This document shows positions 52,705 through 61,211 of a stretch of 64,000 nucleotides of DNA, piece by piece. How positions within the stretch are numbered: the first letter of the stretch is position 1; every line of letters begins with the position of its first letter. The translations under genes and the position numbers were made by a program. The notes below the pieces were generated by a model. That model had not been told where the DNA came from and ran no database searches. It saw only the letters and a list, made by a program, of their open reading frames with translations. Source of the DNA: Chitinophagales bacterium (GTDB lineage: Bacteria > Bacteroidota > Bacteroidia > Chitinophagales > LD1); the NCBI GenBank assembly GCA_026129525.1, contig JAHCHW010000009.1, positions 1-64,000 of the forward strand. The letters are read 5' to 3'.

Positions 52705-52876
52705 GGCAGGTCTTCTGGCTTACTCCGGTTTCCGGTGCCTTCCCGTTCAACTACGAACAGTGGCGAAAGATTTCGGAAACTTTCAAAAAGAGCTTACAGC
52801 AGCGGGAACTGCCCCCGATTTTCACGGGGTTCCCTATTAAGGCGGTTCATGCTTACATGAACTCCACCACCTTTAG
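52705..52876 (-). promoter_or_regulatory. Cobalamin riboswitch
   Basis: Read on the minus strand, the core elements come in the known order: AAAGGTGGTGG at 52874-52864, then a hairpin GTTCATG/CATGAAC, GGGAACCCC with GGGGGCAGTTCCCGC, CTGCTGTAAGC, GCCACTG, GGGAAGGC, and at the 3' end GTAAGCCAGAAGACCTGCC (to 52705). These are the conserved parts of adenosylcobalamin-class aptamers. It should repress the B12 operon downstream when B12 is plentiful. A clear terminator hairpin is not seen in the next 120 nt, so control is probably of translation. Confidence 0.95.
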
Positions 52877-52910
52877 CGTGTGCAAAGAAAGGTATTTTAA
52901 TTACTTCGTT

Positions 52911-52918
52911 CAAAATTA
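52911..52918 (-). promoter_or_regulatory. Possible -7 box of the B12 operon
   Basis: TAATTTTG on the minus strand matches TAnnTTTG exactly and lies about 35 bases upstream of the riboswitch. A -33 TTTG at the right distance is not evident. Confidence 0.3.
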
Positions 52919-52944
52919 TTTTTTGAACATTGCGTTTACGATTC

Positions 52945-53253
52945 ATGCGCCAAACAGCGATTATAACTTTAGTATTGTTATTTGCAGCGAGTTCTTGCAA
53001 AAGGGTTTGTTACGAGTGTAGGCAGTATTGTGCCTATTGCGAGGCAAAAAATAATTCAGGGCTGGCGTATAAAATTTGTGCTACAAAATCAACTACCTAC
53101 CAACAGGTTGATTCGGTGTACAACAGTTTTCCCGACAGCACTTTTAATCGTATCATTTTACAGGATATGCAAAATGTATGCGGCACTAAAAGCGCCATTG
53201 ACGATGCAGCCGCGTACTACCAAAAGCAGAATTATTTTTGTTTCGACAAGTAA
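52945..53253 (+). CDS. Cys-rich lipoprotein related to the one at 24297
   Basis: A 102-residue lipoprotein. Signal MRQTAIITLVLLFAASSC with the lipid Cys at residue 18, followed by KRVCYECRQYCAYC and later ICATKSTTYQ, NVCGTKSAIDD and YYQKQNYFCFDK. The CYEC motif after the lipid Cys and the end Y-x-Q-x-Y-F-C repeat the plan of the 66-residue lipoprotein at 24297. It is divergent from the B12 operon. Start at ATG 52945; a TTG five codons earlier is also in frame. Confidence 0.75.
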   Translation: MRQTAIITLVLLFAASSCKRVCYECRQYCAYCEAKNNSGLAYKICATKSTTYQQVDSVYNSFPDSTFNRIILQDMQNVCGTKSAIDDAAAYYQKQNYFCFDK

Positions 53254-53281
53254 GCAATCGGAACCCTTGTACAACAAAAGA

Positions 53282-53320
53282 ACCGTTCTTTCCCAGAACG
53301 GTCTCCTTTGTTGATGAAAC
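53282..53320 (-). terminator. Terminator between convergent genes
   Basis: ACCGTTCT (53282-53289) pairs with AGAACGGT (53295-53302), an 8-bp stem. Read on the minus strand the hairpin is followed by TCTTTTGTTG. It serves the T9SS gene whose stop is at 53337 and perhaps the convergent lipoprotein gene. Confidence 0.6.
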
Positions 53321-53336
53321 TATGAGTAAGTTGCAA

Positions 53337-54569
53337 TTATCTTTCTACGAATATTCTCTTAGTAGTTGTTTTTCCGTTGTTCTGAATAGATACCAGATAG
53401 TAACCTGAGGTAGTATTGTTCAGTTCTACACTGGTAACCGAAGCAGTAATTTTTTCGGAAGCTACTGGTTGACCTAACAGGTTGAACACTCTTAATATTG
53501 CTCCGTTGTTGGTTGCTTCGTTCAAATTCACAGTTAATGTTTTTGCATTTAAGAACACACTTGGTTCGTTTGTGGCTACATTTCCAATGCTCGAAATCTG
53601 CTCAATTTCAACTTCAGTGGTAGCATATTTCATACAACCGTAGTTGTTAGTACATTTCAGCGTTACATCGAAAGTTCCCGGTGTGTAATAAGCCAATGAT
53701 GGATTAGCAATCCCTATTATTTGCGTACCATCGCCAAAATCCCATTCAAATCCGCTTACGTTTTGAGTAATAGAGAAGAAGTTCAACTCTTCACCGGCAT
53801 AAGCATTTACTTTCGATACATTGATGATAGCTGTGATAGCGTTAGTGCTAATGTGGAATTGCTTGGTAGTAGTGTAGTTGCCATGCACAAACACCATATA
53901 GTAGTCGCCTTCTTCCAGTCCGGTAAAGTCGAACCCACCATTAATGTTTGAGTAAGTGCCGCGCTGAACATTGTTCATATCATACAGTTGGCAAAGTGTC
54001 CACTCTATGGTATTGTCGGTTTCTACCCAAATGCTTCCGTCATTATTATCGCAACCCGAAGCGGCTGGAACAAAAGATATTGGATAAGAAACATGCAGAA
54101 AGAAACGACCTTCAACCGGCTCGTTAGCCAGCATAGCGGCTTCATAGAAGTTAGTTCTCAAATCGGTGAAAACATGATGATAAGCGTCTTCCAAGCGAAG
54201 TACTGTTGTGGCATCGAACTTATCAATGAAAGGAGCGGAGATGTTATACACTCCATCGCTGTCTACATCAACACCTAATGGAACAATTTCAGTCTGTGTA
54301 AGCAGGCTGTAACCGTTTCGCATCAGTTTGTAATTGTCCGATGAGAGCGAATAGATAACAGGAACTCCCGGCAAAGTTGTCGAGAAGTTTTTCTGCATAT
54401 CTTCCTGCGCTTTAAAGTCGGTTATTACACCGTAGTCGAAATACACAGTGGTTTCATCCAAATTACCTATTTGGCTTTGGATTCGAAGTTTTACTTCTTT
54501 TTTGTCGGGCGAAGCAAAAACTCCCGTTGCGATTGCAAAAAATGCAAGTGTAGAGATTAGGACTCTCAT
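53337..54569 (-). CDS. Secreted PKD-domain protein with T9SS sorting tail
   Basis: A 410-residue protein with signal MRVLISTLAFFAIATGVFA, a beta-sandwich N-terminal region (about 25-190, with LRIQSQIGNLDETTVYFDYG), a further Ig-like part, a PKD domain near 265-325 (SGFEWDFGDGTQIIGIANPS) and a C-terminal type IX sorting domain (RVFNLLGQPVASEKI, GYYLVSIQNNGKTTTKRIF). It is likely displayed or released at the cell surface. The ATG at 54569 begins a proper signal peptide; the frame is open 25 codons further upstream. Confidence 0.88.
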   Translation of the reverse strand: MRVLISTLAFFAIATGVFASPDKKEVKLRIQSQIGNLDETTVYFDYGVITDFKAQEDMQKNFSTTLPGVPVIYSLSSDNYKLMRNGYSLLTQTEIVPLGVDVDSDGVYNISAPFIDKFDATTVLRLEDAYHHVFTDLRTNFYEAAMLANEPVEGRFFLHVSYPISFVPAASGCDNNDGSIWVETDNTIEWTLCQLYDMNNVQRGTYSNINGGFDFTGLEEGDYYMVFVHGNYTTTKQFHISTNAITAIINVSKVNAYAGEELNFFSITQNVSGFEWDFGDGTQIIGIANPSLAYYTPGTFDVTLKCTNNYGCMKYATTEVEIEQISSIGNVATNEPSVFLNAKTLTVNLNEATNNGAILRVFNLLGQPVASEKITASVTSVELNNTTSGYYLVSIQNNGKTTTKRIFVER

Positions 54570-54823
54570 GGTAAATTGTTTTAGTTCATCAATTTTTTCC
54601 TTCCCTCTCGGTCCTAATCTGAGTTTTGCAGGTTCCAATTGCAATACTCAACCCCATATACGGCAACTATTGTTGTAGTGTTTCATTTAGCGGTAAATGT
54701 TTTTAAAGCACCATCAACAAAATGAGGAATGTTGCTATCAATAAGATTGATAGTCAGGAATGTGAGGTTGCAGTATTCAACTGCCCGCTGAATGCGTAAG
54801 AATTAAAAAGATGGGGGAGGCGA

Positions 54824-55351
54824 CTATTTTAAGCGGGCTTTAAAGCTCCACTGTATCAGGAACTTAGCTTCTACTTCTCCTGTTTTTGAAGTGCCTATGC
54901 TGGTTGCATTATAGGTTTGTCCTTCTCCGGTTAGTATAGCTTTTTCAATGGTGTCGTTTATTTGTTTGCCTTCACTACAGGTAAATGTGGTTATACCGGT
55001 TGCTTTTTTTACAAAATCGGCTTCCAAATGGGTTACCAACATTGAAACAGAAGGCTTAGAGTCTTTTGTCATCATTAACGCCAACATACCCGTGCTCATC
55101 TCTGCCGCCATAGAAAGTACGGCAAAATAGGTGGAGCGAAACGGATTTTGATTCAGCCATTTATAAGGAACCGTAATACTGCATTCTTCCATGTCTGTTT
55201 TAAGCACTTTCAATCCGGCAATAAAGCCCATTGGCAATTGACCCATTAAAAACAGATTGAACAAAAATGGGTTGGTTACCAGCTTTAGGAACTTAGGGTC
55301 AGTTATTTTTCGATTAGCACGGTATTGTTCTAATAATTGCTCGTTTGCCAT
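54824..55351 (-). CDS. DUF4442 hotdog-fold thioesterase-like protein
   Basis: A 175-residue protein with the DUF4442 features NPFLFNLFLMGQLPMGFIAG, CSITVPYKWLNQNPFRSTYF and AAEMSTGMLALM. This family has the hotdog fold of acyl-CoA thioesterases, with the active region around NPFRSTY. It lies 14 bp after mqnB on the same strand. Confidence 0.85.
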   Translation of the reverse strand: MANEQLLEQYRANRKITDPKFLKLVTNPFLFNLFLMGQLPMGFIAGLKVLKTDMEECSITVPYKWLNQNPFRSTYFAVLSMAAEMSTGMLALMMTKDSKPSVSMLVTHLEADFVKKATGITTFTCSEGKQINDTIEKAILTGEGQTYNATSIGTSKTGEVEAKFLIQWSFKARLK

Positions 55352-55365
55352 ATACAGTACAGTGG

Positions 55366-56043
55366 TTACAGTTTTTCCAAAATTTCGCCTAAGGTATTGT
55401 TAAGTGTTGTTTTTGCAAGGGGGAAGTTCTCTTCACCTGTTACAAGGTTTCTTTCTATGAAGCATAAGTGGTAGAAGTTTTGCTTTTCAAACAGGCAGGT
55501 GTATGCAAAGCCTAAACCATCTCCGGTTTCGCAATCAACTTTATACTTTTCCTTTCGCATATTAACCTGTGCAGCATCGGCATAGTTATTTACTGTAATG
55601 CCCACTGCTTTTTTAAAAGGCACAAACACGTTCATATAGGCATTGGTGAGGTTAATGTATCCGCCTCGTACATGCGGTTCATCATCGTGCTTAAGGAGCC
55701 CCAAATCATAGCAGTCGCGCCATTCATCATTAATGTACGTGCCATAATCACCGGGCTTTTCGTTCACAATATTAAGTATGTGGCATGGTGTGTAATCGGC
55801 TTTGTAGGCATTGCCGAATGAAAGTTTAAGTGCCAAATGATACTTGTTTTGCTGCAAAGCCTTGGCGATTTTGTAAGTGGTTTGGTGCACCCCGACTACG
55901 GTTTCCAGCACATCGGTTTCGTGATGCAATATTTGTGAAGAATAGAGAAACGAAAATGAAGGATTTTTCTTAAGGATAATCCCTTTCTCTGTAAGCAATG
56001 GCTCAATATGGGTTAAAGAAGATATGCAGAGGAGTAGTTTCAC
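55366..56043 (-). CDS. mqnB: Futalosine hydrolase (MqnB-like)
   Basis: A 225-residue nucleoside-phosphorylase-fold hydrolase. Seen are VVGVHQTTYKIAKALQ, ALKLSFGNAYKADY, HILNIVNEKPGDYGTYINDE and the late strand CETGDGLGFAYTCLFEKQNF with the catalytic acidic region. The pattern fits futalosine hydrolase of the alternative menaquinone pathway, which Bacteroidota often use. Other nucleosidases (MTA/SAH) are less likely because the usual GTAG- and ME-containing motifs differ. Confidence 0.75.
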   Translation of the reverse strand: MKLLLCISSLTHIEPLLTEKGIILKKNPSFSFLYSSQILHHETDVLETVVGVHQTTYKIAKALQQNKYHLALKLSFGNAYKADYTPCHILNIVNEKPGDYGTYINDEWRDCYDLGLLKHDDEPHVRGGYINLTNAYMNVFVPFKKAVGITVNNYADAAQVNMRKEKYKVDCETGDGLGFAYTCLFEKQNFYHLCFIERNLVTGEENFPLAKTTLNNTLGEILEKL

Positions 56044-56230
56044 TATTCGTAATTAGAAGGATTTTAGGGCGCTAAAGTAAAATTGTGTAGCTAAATGATT
56101 GATGCGGAAACTTTTTACAGTGTTTGCATAAAAAAACTTTTACCACCCCTTGACAAAATTTTGTGCCGCTATTACATTGATTAGGTAACGCAACGGAGAC
56201 GTTTACTAAAACAAATTAAAACACACAACT

Positions 56231-57406
56231 ATGAACAAGCTGACAACCATTTTTACAGGAGCACTATTAGCCGTAAACTTTAATGTTAATGCCGGAGACT
56301 GTCCCACCCTTTCAGGTAACTACCTAATCGGAAAATCGAATGCCGACTTTGCAAGCATTAGCGATGCAGTAAAGGCGTTGCAATGCGGTGGAGTTACCGG
56401 TGCCGTTAACTTTAAAATTGAAGAAGGAACATACAAAGAGCAAGTAGTAGTTGGCACAATAGAAGGCGCAAGCGCTGTGAATCCTATAAAATTCGAATCG
56501 GAGAGAGGCGAAAATATGGGAGTGGTTATAACTACATCAACTTCCGATGCAACTTTGGTGCTTAATGGTACATCGTGGGTTACCTTCGAGAATCTGACAA
56601 TTGACCGCAAGGATGCTGTTTCCGGAAATGCCATAAAAATTGATGGCAATGCATCGCACCTCAGTTTCAAAAGTGTGGTGTTTGATGGTGTAGAAACTGC
56701 CAATGCCCGCGAAGCCGCAACTATCTACTTTACATCAAACGCTCCTAAAACCTATATGGCTTTCGAAGATTGCGAGATAAACAATGGCACTGTTGGTATA
56801 ATGAAAAACGGTATGAGTGCCGACAAAGGGACATCTATCATTGGTTCTACTTTCTTTAACCAAAGTATGGCAGGTATTATGCTCAGCAATCAGGATGCTC
56901 CCGAAATAAGCAACAATGTAATCAGTTCGCTTTCCAATACACCCGGTTTTACAGGTATAGGACTAACGGCAGCTATCAATAACACAGTGGTAAGCAACAA
57001 TATTGTAAATGCTGCTAACGGTACTTACGGAATTTCATTAACCAATTGTGCTGCTCAGGCAACTGCACTTAGCCAAATTGTAAATAACTCAGTAGCGGTA
57101 GGTGGAGAAAAGGTTGTAGGCTTGCATTTAGCCGGTAACACCGATAATCTTTCTGTAAACTTCAACAGAATTAAACTGAGCATTAAAGGAGAGCAAACTG
57201 CACAGCAATCGTACTATAAAAACGAGGGAAGCGGCAACAACGTAAACCTTACCAATAATATACTGTATGACCTGCAAACAGGCGGCTATACCATCATCGG
57301 CAACACATATACTGATTTCTTTAACCAGTTGCCAACCCAAAGCAATCCGTCTTTAACGGCTTCGGCAAACGGGTTAATGATTGAGAAAGTTTCTCCGGTA
57401 AAGTAA
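56231..57406 (+). CDS. Secreted right-handed beta-helix protein
   Basis: A 391-residue protein with a signal peptide (MNKLTTIFTGALLAVNFNVNA) and parallel beta-helix repeats (GTSWVTFENLTIDRKDAVSG, HLSFKSVVFDGVE, GIMLSNQDAPEISNNVISSL). It resembles the N-terminal domain of large surface proteins that carry a T9SS tail, but here no sorting tail is seen; it ends SANGLMIEKVSPVK. Transcription ends at the terminator at 57433. Confidence 0.85.
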   Translation: MNKLTTIFTGALLAVNFNVNAGDCPTLSGNYLIGKSNADFASISDAVKALQCGGVTGAVNFKIEEGTYKEQVVVGTIEGASAVNPIKFESERGENMGVVITTSTSDATLVLNGTSWVTFENLTIDRKDAVSGNAIKIDGNASHLSFKSVVFDGVETANAREAATIYFTSNAPKTYMAFEDCEINNGTVGIMKNGMSADKGTSIIGSTFFNQSMAGIMLSNQDAPEISNNVISSLSNTPGFTGIGLTAAINNTVVSNNIVNAANGTYGISLTNCAAQATALSQIVNNSVAVGGEKVVGLHLAGNTDNLSVNFNRIKLSIKGEQTAQQSYYKNEGSGNNVNLTNNILYDLQTGGYTIIGNTYTDFFNQLPTQSNPSLTASANGLMIEKVSPVK

Positions 57407-57432
57407 CTCAATAGCTTGTTCGTTACTTTCAG

Positions 57433-57458
57433 CCCCGGTGTTCTGCATCGGGGTTTTT
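57433..57458 (+). terminator. Rho-independent terminator
   Basis: CCCCG-GTG (57433-57440) pairs with CAT-CGGGG (57446-57453) and is followed by TTTTTATTTTT. It ends the beta-helix gene. Confidence 0.85.
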
Positions 57459-57673
57459 ATTTTTGCACTTTTTGAATTTTCAGCGCACTTCTTTCTCCGG
57501 TTTCAGCCTTTAATTTCGTAGAACGTTGTTATAAATATGTTTACGAGTTATAGAGGGAAAAGTTACAGGCAGATGCCAATTTTTTTGAAAAAAAAACTCT
57601 CACATTGTTCTCTCAAAAACATTCTATAGCCCAACTTTAAAATCCGATTATCTTCGCTCAAAATTTTTAAAAG

Positions 57674-58246
57674 ATGGTTGCATTTCCATTATCAGTTTTA
57701 GCATTAGCTGCCGGTGTTTATCTGCTTATTAAAGTAAAGCGTGAGTATATTGGCGGTGTTATAGGAGTTTTGGCTTGGTTGGTAGTAGCAGCATCGTTGG
57801 TGTCGTTAGGTTACACCGGCTATAAAGCATTTGCCCGTTGCGGCAGTAAATGCGGTGGTGGAAAATGCACCGTAGAAAAAGAAGTAGTGGTAACTACAGA
57901 TGGTGGATGCCATAAAAAGGAAACATCGTGCAGCGGAACTAAAGGTTGCCACATGGAAGGCGACAGTTGCGTAATGGATAAAGAAAAGTGTGAAGCGATA
58001 ATGGGCAAGGAAGCCTGCGAAGCCATGATTGCCGAGCGTGGTCGCTGTATTATGAGTAAAGAAGAATGTGCCGAAAAATGCGGAAAGAAATGTTGCTCAA
58101 CCGGAGGTAAAGCGGGTTGTAAAAAATCAAGCAGTGGATGCCCTCATGCTTCGGCTTGCCAGGGCGACTGTGGCGGTAAATGCGGGGGCGAGTGCAAAAA
58201 ATCGTGCTCTGCCGATAAGAAAAAGTGCTGTAAAAAAGACTCCTGA
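57674..58246 (+). CDS. Membrane-anchored protein with a 23-cysteine domain
   Basis: A 190-residue protein. Residues 1-50 form two membrane helices (VLALAAGVYLLI and GVIGVLAWLVVAASLVSLGY). The rest (52-190) is hydrophilic with 23 Cys in about 135 residues, many in CxxxC and CC pairs (ARCGSKCGGGKC, CAEKCGKKCC, CQGDCGGKCGGECKKSC), and few aromatic residues. It looks like a metal-binding (metallothionein-like) or redox domain held at the membrane. I do not recognise a named family. The transglutaminase-like gene starts 17 bp downstream. Confidence 0.8.
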   Translation: MVAFPLSVLALAAGVYLLIKVKREYIGGVIGVLAWLVVAASLVSLGYTGYKAFARCGSKCGGGKCTVEKEVVVTTDGGCHKKETSCSGTKGCHMEGDSCVMDKEKCEAIMGKEACEAMIAERGRCIMSKEECAEKCGKKCCSTGGKAGCKKSSSGCPHASACQGDCGGKCGGECKKSCSADKKKCCKKDS

Positions 58247-58263
58247 TATAAACCTGCCTTTCT

Positions 58264-58914
58264 GTGAATTTTGATATTTATCTGCGCCCCACAAGGTTTA
58301 TTGACAGCAACCACGCTGAAGTAAAACGTTACGCTGCCGAAAAAACACAAGGTTGTAATACCGGCAAGGAGAAAACCATAGCCTTGTATTATGCCGTACG
58401 CGATGATATACTTTACGATCCCTATCACCTTATTCTAAAGCCAGAAGTAATTTCTGCTTCGCAAACACTGGCGCGGGGCAGTGGCTATTGTATAGAAAAA
58501 TCGTTGCTGTTGTGTGCTGCCGGAAGAGCACTTGGCATTCCTTCGCGCTTAGGGTTTTCCATAGTGCGTAATCACCTTTCTACTCAAAAATTTGTAGAAA
58601 TGCTTCGCACCGACAAGTTTGTTTTTCATGGCTACAACGAGTTTTGGCTGGAAGATAAATGGGTAAAGTGTACGCCTGCATTTAATAAATCGTTGTGCGA
58701 AAAATTCGGAGTGGCAGCTTTAGAATTTGACGGAGAGCACGATTCCATTTTTCATGAATTTGCCCATGGTAAAAAATACATGGAATATTTGCATGAATAC
58801 GGTCAGTTTGACGATTTCCCTTTCGACCTGTTTGTGCAGGAATTACGCATCCATTATCCGCATTTATTTGAGCCCGGAGGAAAGCATGCCCATGCATGGC
58901 AAACCGGTGAATAA
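58264..58914 (+). CDS. Transglutaminase-like cysteine protein
   Basis: A 216-residue protein of the transglutaminase-core family. The nucleophile is in ARGSGYCIEKSLLLCAAGRA, the His in FVFHGYNEFWLEDKW, and the acidic/Asn residue in KCTPAFNKSL. It has no signal peptide, so it acts in the cytoplasm, most likely as a peptidase or amidase rather than a cross-linking enzyme. The start is GTG at 58264. It directly follows the Cys-rich protein gene. Confidence 0.83.
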   Translation: MNFDIYLRPTRFIDSNHAEVKRYAAEKTQGCNTGKEKTIALYYAVRDDILYDPYHLILKPEVISASQTLARGSGYCIEKSLLLCAAGRALGIPSRLGFSIVRNHLSTQKFVEMLRTDKFVFHGYNEFWLEDKWVKCTPAFNKSLCEKFGVAALEFDGEHDSIFHEFAHGKKYMEYLHEYGQFDDFPFDLFVQELRIHYPHLFEPGGKHAHAWQTGE

Positions 58915-58989
58915 CGGGTTAATTACTTCCCGCAAAAATCTTCCTGTAAATATCTGCGCTTGTCTATTTTCGCGCGTTAATTTTTTGGT

Positions 58990-60207
58990 ATGACACAAGC
59001 ACAAGCAGCTATGAACCTACTTTCCGACCGCATTAATAACATGCAGGAATCTGCCACCATTAAGATGGCAAAAATGAGTCGCGAACTAAAAGCGCAGGGA
59101 AAAGATATAATTGACCTAAGCCTTGGCGAGCCCGACTTTGATACTCCGCAGCACATTAAAGACGCAGCCAAACAGGCAATTGATAAAGGTTACACCAAAT
59201 ACACACCGGTGCCCGGTTATCCGGAGTTACGTAAAGCCATTGCCGAAAAATTTAAACGCGAAAACAATCTTGATTATACTATTGACCAGATTGTTGTTTC
59301 AACAGGAGCCAAACAAAGCATTGCCAATGTAGTGCTGGCACTTATTAACCCGGGCGATGAAGTGTTGTTGCCTGCGCCATATTGGGTAAGTTATGCCGCC
59401 ATTGCCGAACTGGCAGAAGGTAAGTGCGTTGAAATTCCTACAACCATTGATTCGAACTTTAAGGTTACTTCCGCACAGTTAGAGGCGCATATCACCCCTA
59501 AAACAAAGCTTATCATCTTTTCTTCGCCCTGTAACCCCACCGGCTCGGTTTATTCGAAAGAAGAATTGGCAGCAATTGCCGGTGTAGTAAAAAAGCATCC
59601 GAATGTTTTTGTGCTGTGCGATGAAATTTACGAGTACATCAACTTTACAGGACACCGCCATACCAGTTTGGCAGAGTTTACCGAAGTAAAAGAACAAGTA
59701 ATTACGGTGAACGGCTTTAGTAAAGGTTTTGCGATGACCGGCTGGCGGCTTGGCTACATAGGTGCACCCAAATGGATTGCGACTGCGTGTGATAAAATGC
59801 AGGGGCAATTTACTTCGGGCACTTGTTCTATTGCACAAAAAGCAGGTGAAGCTGCGCTGTTGAGCAGCATTGAGCCATCGCTTAAAATGGTAGCAGAGTT
59901 TAAAAAGCGCAGAGATATTGTATATGCTTTACTGAAAGAAATTCCGGGGTTGAAAGTGAATTTACCCGATGGCGCTTTCTATTTCTTTTTCGATGTGAGT
60001 TCGTATTTCGGCAAAAGTTTTAATGGCAAAGCGATGAATACGCCTGAAGACATTTCGCTCTTTTTGTTGGCAGAAGGCAACATTGGTTTGGTTAGCGGTG
60101 AAGCCTTTGGCGATAAGTATTGCCTGCGTATGAGTTATGCCACATCCGAAGAAAAACTGCGCGAAGCCTGCCGCAGAATGAAAGAGGCCTTTACAAAACT
60201 TCAATAA
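58990..60207 (+). CDS. aspC: Aspartate aminotransferase, class I
   Basis: A 405-residue PLP aminotransferase. Seen are LSLGEPDFDTPQHIKDAA, YTPVPGYPELRKAIA, SPCNPTGSVYS, the phosphate-binding DEIYEYI, and the PLP Lys245 in VNGFSKGFAMTGWRLGY. The C-terminal CLRMSYATSEEKLREA contains the Arg that binds the substrate carboxylate. An internal ATG (M8) is an alternative start. The heptose kinase gene starts 23 bp after it. Confidence 0.93.
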   Translation: MTQAQAAMNLLSDRINNMQESATIKMAKMSRELKAQGKDIIDLSLGEPDFDTPQHIKDAAKQAIDKGYTKYTPVPGYPELRKAIAEKFKRENNLDYTIDQIVVSTGAKQSIANVVLALINPGDEVLLPAPYWVSYAAIAELAEGKCVEIPTTIDSNFKVTSAQLEAHITPKTKLIIFSSPCNPTGSVYSKEELAAIAGVVKKHPNVFVLCDEIYEYINFTGHRHTSLAEFTEVKEQVITVNGFSKGFAMTGWRLGYIGAPKWIATACDKMQGQFTSGTCSIAQKAGEAALLSSIEPSLKMVAEFKKRRDIVYALLKEIPGLKVNLPDGAFYFFFDVSSYFGKSFNGKAMNTPEDISLFLLAEGNIGLVSGEAFGDKYCLRMSYATSEEKLREACRRMKEAFTKLQ

Positions 60208-60230
60208 CACTTTTAACACCTTACTGCTTA

Positions 60231-61187
60231 ATGCCTGCCAAGCCCGATTTTAAAAATCTGAATGTTCTGATTGTTGGCGATGTAATGGTTGACTTTTACC
60301 TGTTTGGTGAAGTAAACCGTATTTCGCCCGAAGCGCCTGTACCTGTTGTGGAAATTTTAACCAAAGAGGCGCGCCCGGGCGGTGCAGCAAATGTGGCTTT
60401 GAATATTGCGGCTCTTGGAGCCAATCCTATTCTGCTCACTATGGTAGGCAAAGATTTAACGGCTGCCATGCTGTTACGTATGTTAAAGGAAAACGAAGTT
60501 TCAACAGCGCATGTGTTGCAGCACAAAGCCCGTGTTACAGCACTTAAAACAAGAGTATTTGATGAAGACAAACAGGTAGTGCGTTTTGATGAAGAAGAAG
60601 TGGAAGATTTGGAGAGCGCACAGGAAAATTTGCTTTTGAAGGAGTTGAAAAAAATTTTTTCGGCACAAAAGATTGATGCTATTATTCTGCAGGATTATAA
60701 CAAAGGCGTGCTGACTAAGTATGTGATAAAACAAATTTTACTGCTGGCAACCAAAAATGAAATTCCGGTTGCGGTTGACCCTAAAGAGCGAAACTTTTTC
60801 GATTACCAGGCAATAGATTTGTTTAAGCCTAACCTGCGTGAATTCAGCGAGGCAATAGGTTACCGTATTAACCCGAAAAGTATTGACAGCCTGCGAAGCG
60901 GAGCCGAAGAACTTCGCAGAAAAAACCGCTTTAAAAATTTAATGGTTACCCTTGGCGCTAACGGAATCTTCTGTTTTACTAAAACTGGCGATTCGTTTAT
61001 TGTTCCGGCAAAAAGTATAAAGGCGGCTGATGTATCGGGTGCGGGTGATACGGTTATCAGTATTGCAGCTTTGGCTTATGCCGCTAAGTATTCCATGCGC
61101 GAAATAGCGCAGTTTGCCAACAAAGGAGCGGCTGCGGTTTGCAAAAAAATCGGTGTTTCGCCCGTTACCCTTCGCGATATGAAGTAA
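60231..61187 (+). CDS. hldA: PfkB-family kinase, D-glycero-D-manno-heptose-7-phosphate kinase-like
   Basis: A 318-residue ribokinase-fold kinase similar to the N-terminal half of HldE (RfaE). The first signature is EARPGGAANVALNIAALGAN and the second is KAADVSGAGDTVISIAALAY, with the catalytic Asp in GAGDT. The opening VLIVGDVMVDFYLFGEVNRI is typical of RfaE1. No cytidylyl/adenylyltransferase domain follows, so nucleotide activation must be done elsewhere, possibly by the enzyme at 10345. Start at ATG 60231. Confidence 0.9.
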   Translation: MPAKPDFKNLNVLIVGDVMVDFYLFGEVNRISPEAPVPVVEILTKEARPGGAANVALNIAALGANPILLTMVGKDLTAAMLLRMLKENEVSTAHVLQHKARVTALKTRVFDEDKQVVRFDEEEVEDLESAQENLLLKELKKIFSAQKIDAIILQDYNKGVLTKYVIKQILLLATKNEIPVAVDPKERNFFDYQAIDLFKPNLREFSEAIGYRINPKSIDSLRSGAEELRRKNRFKNLMVTLGANGIFCFTKTGDSFIVPAKSIKAADVSGAGDTVISIAALAYAAKYSMREIAQFANKGAAAVCKKIGVSPVTLRDMK

Positions 61188-61211
61188 CTTCCGAATTTCT
61201 TTACTTCGGAG

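Noticed and set aside
52794..53000. Minus-strand frame upstream of the DUF4465 gene
   Set aside because: It is the cobalamin riboswitch read as protein.
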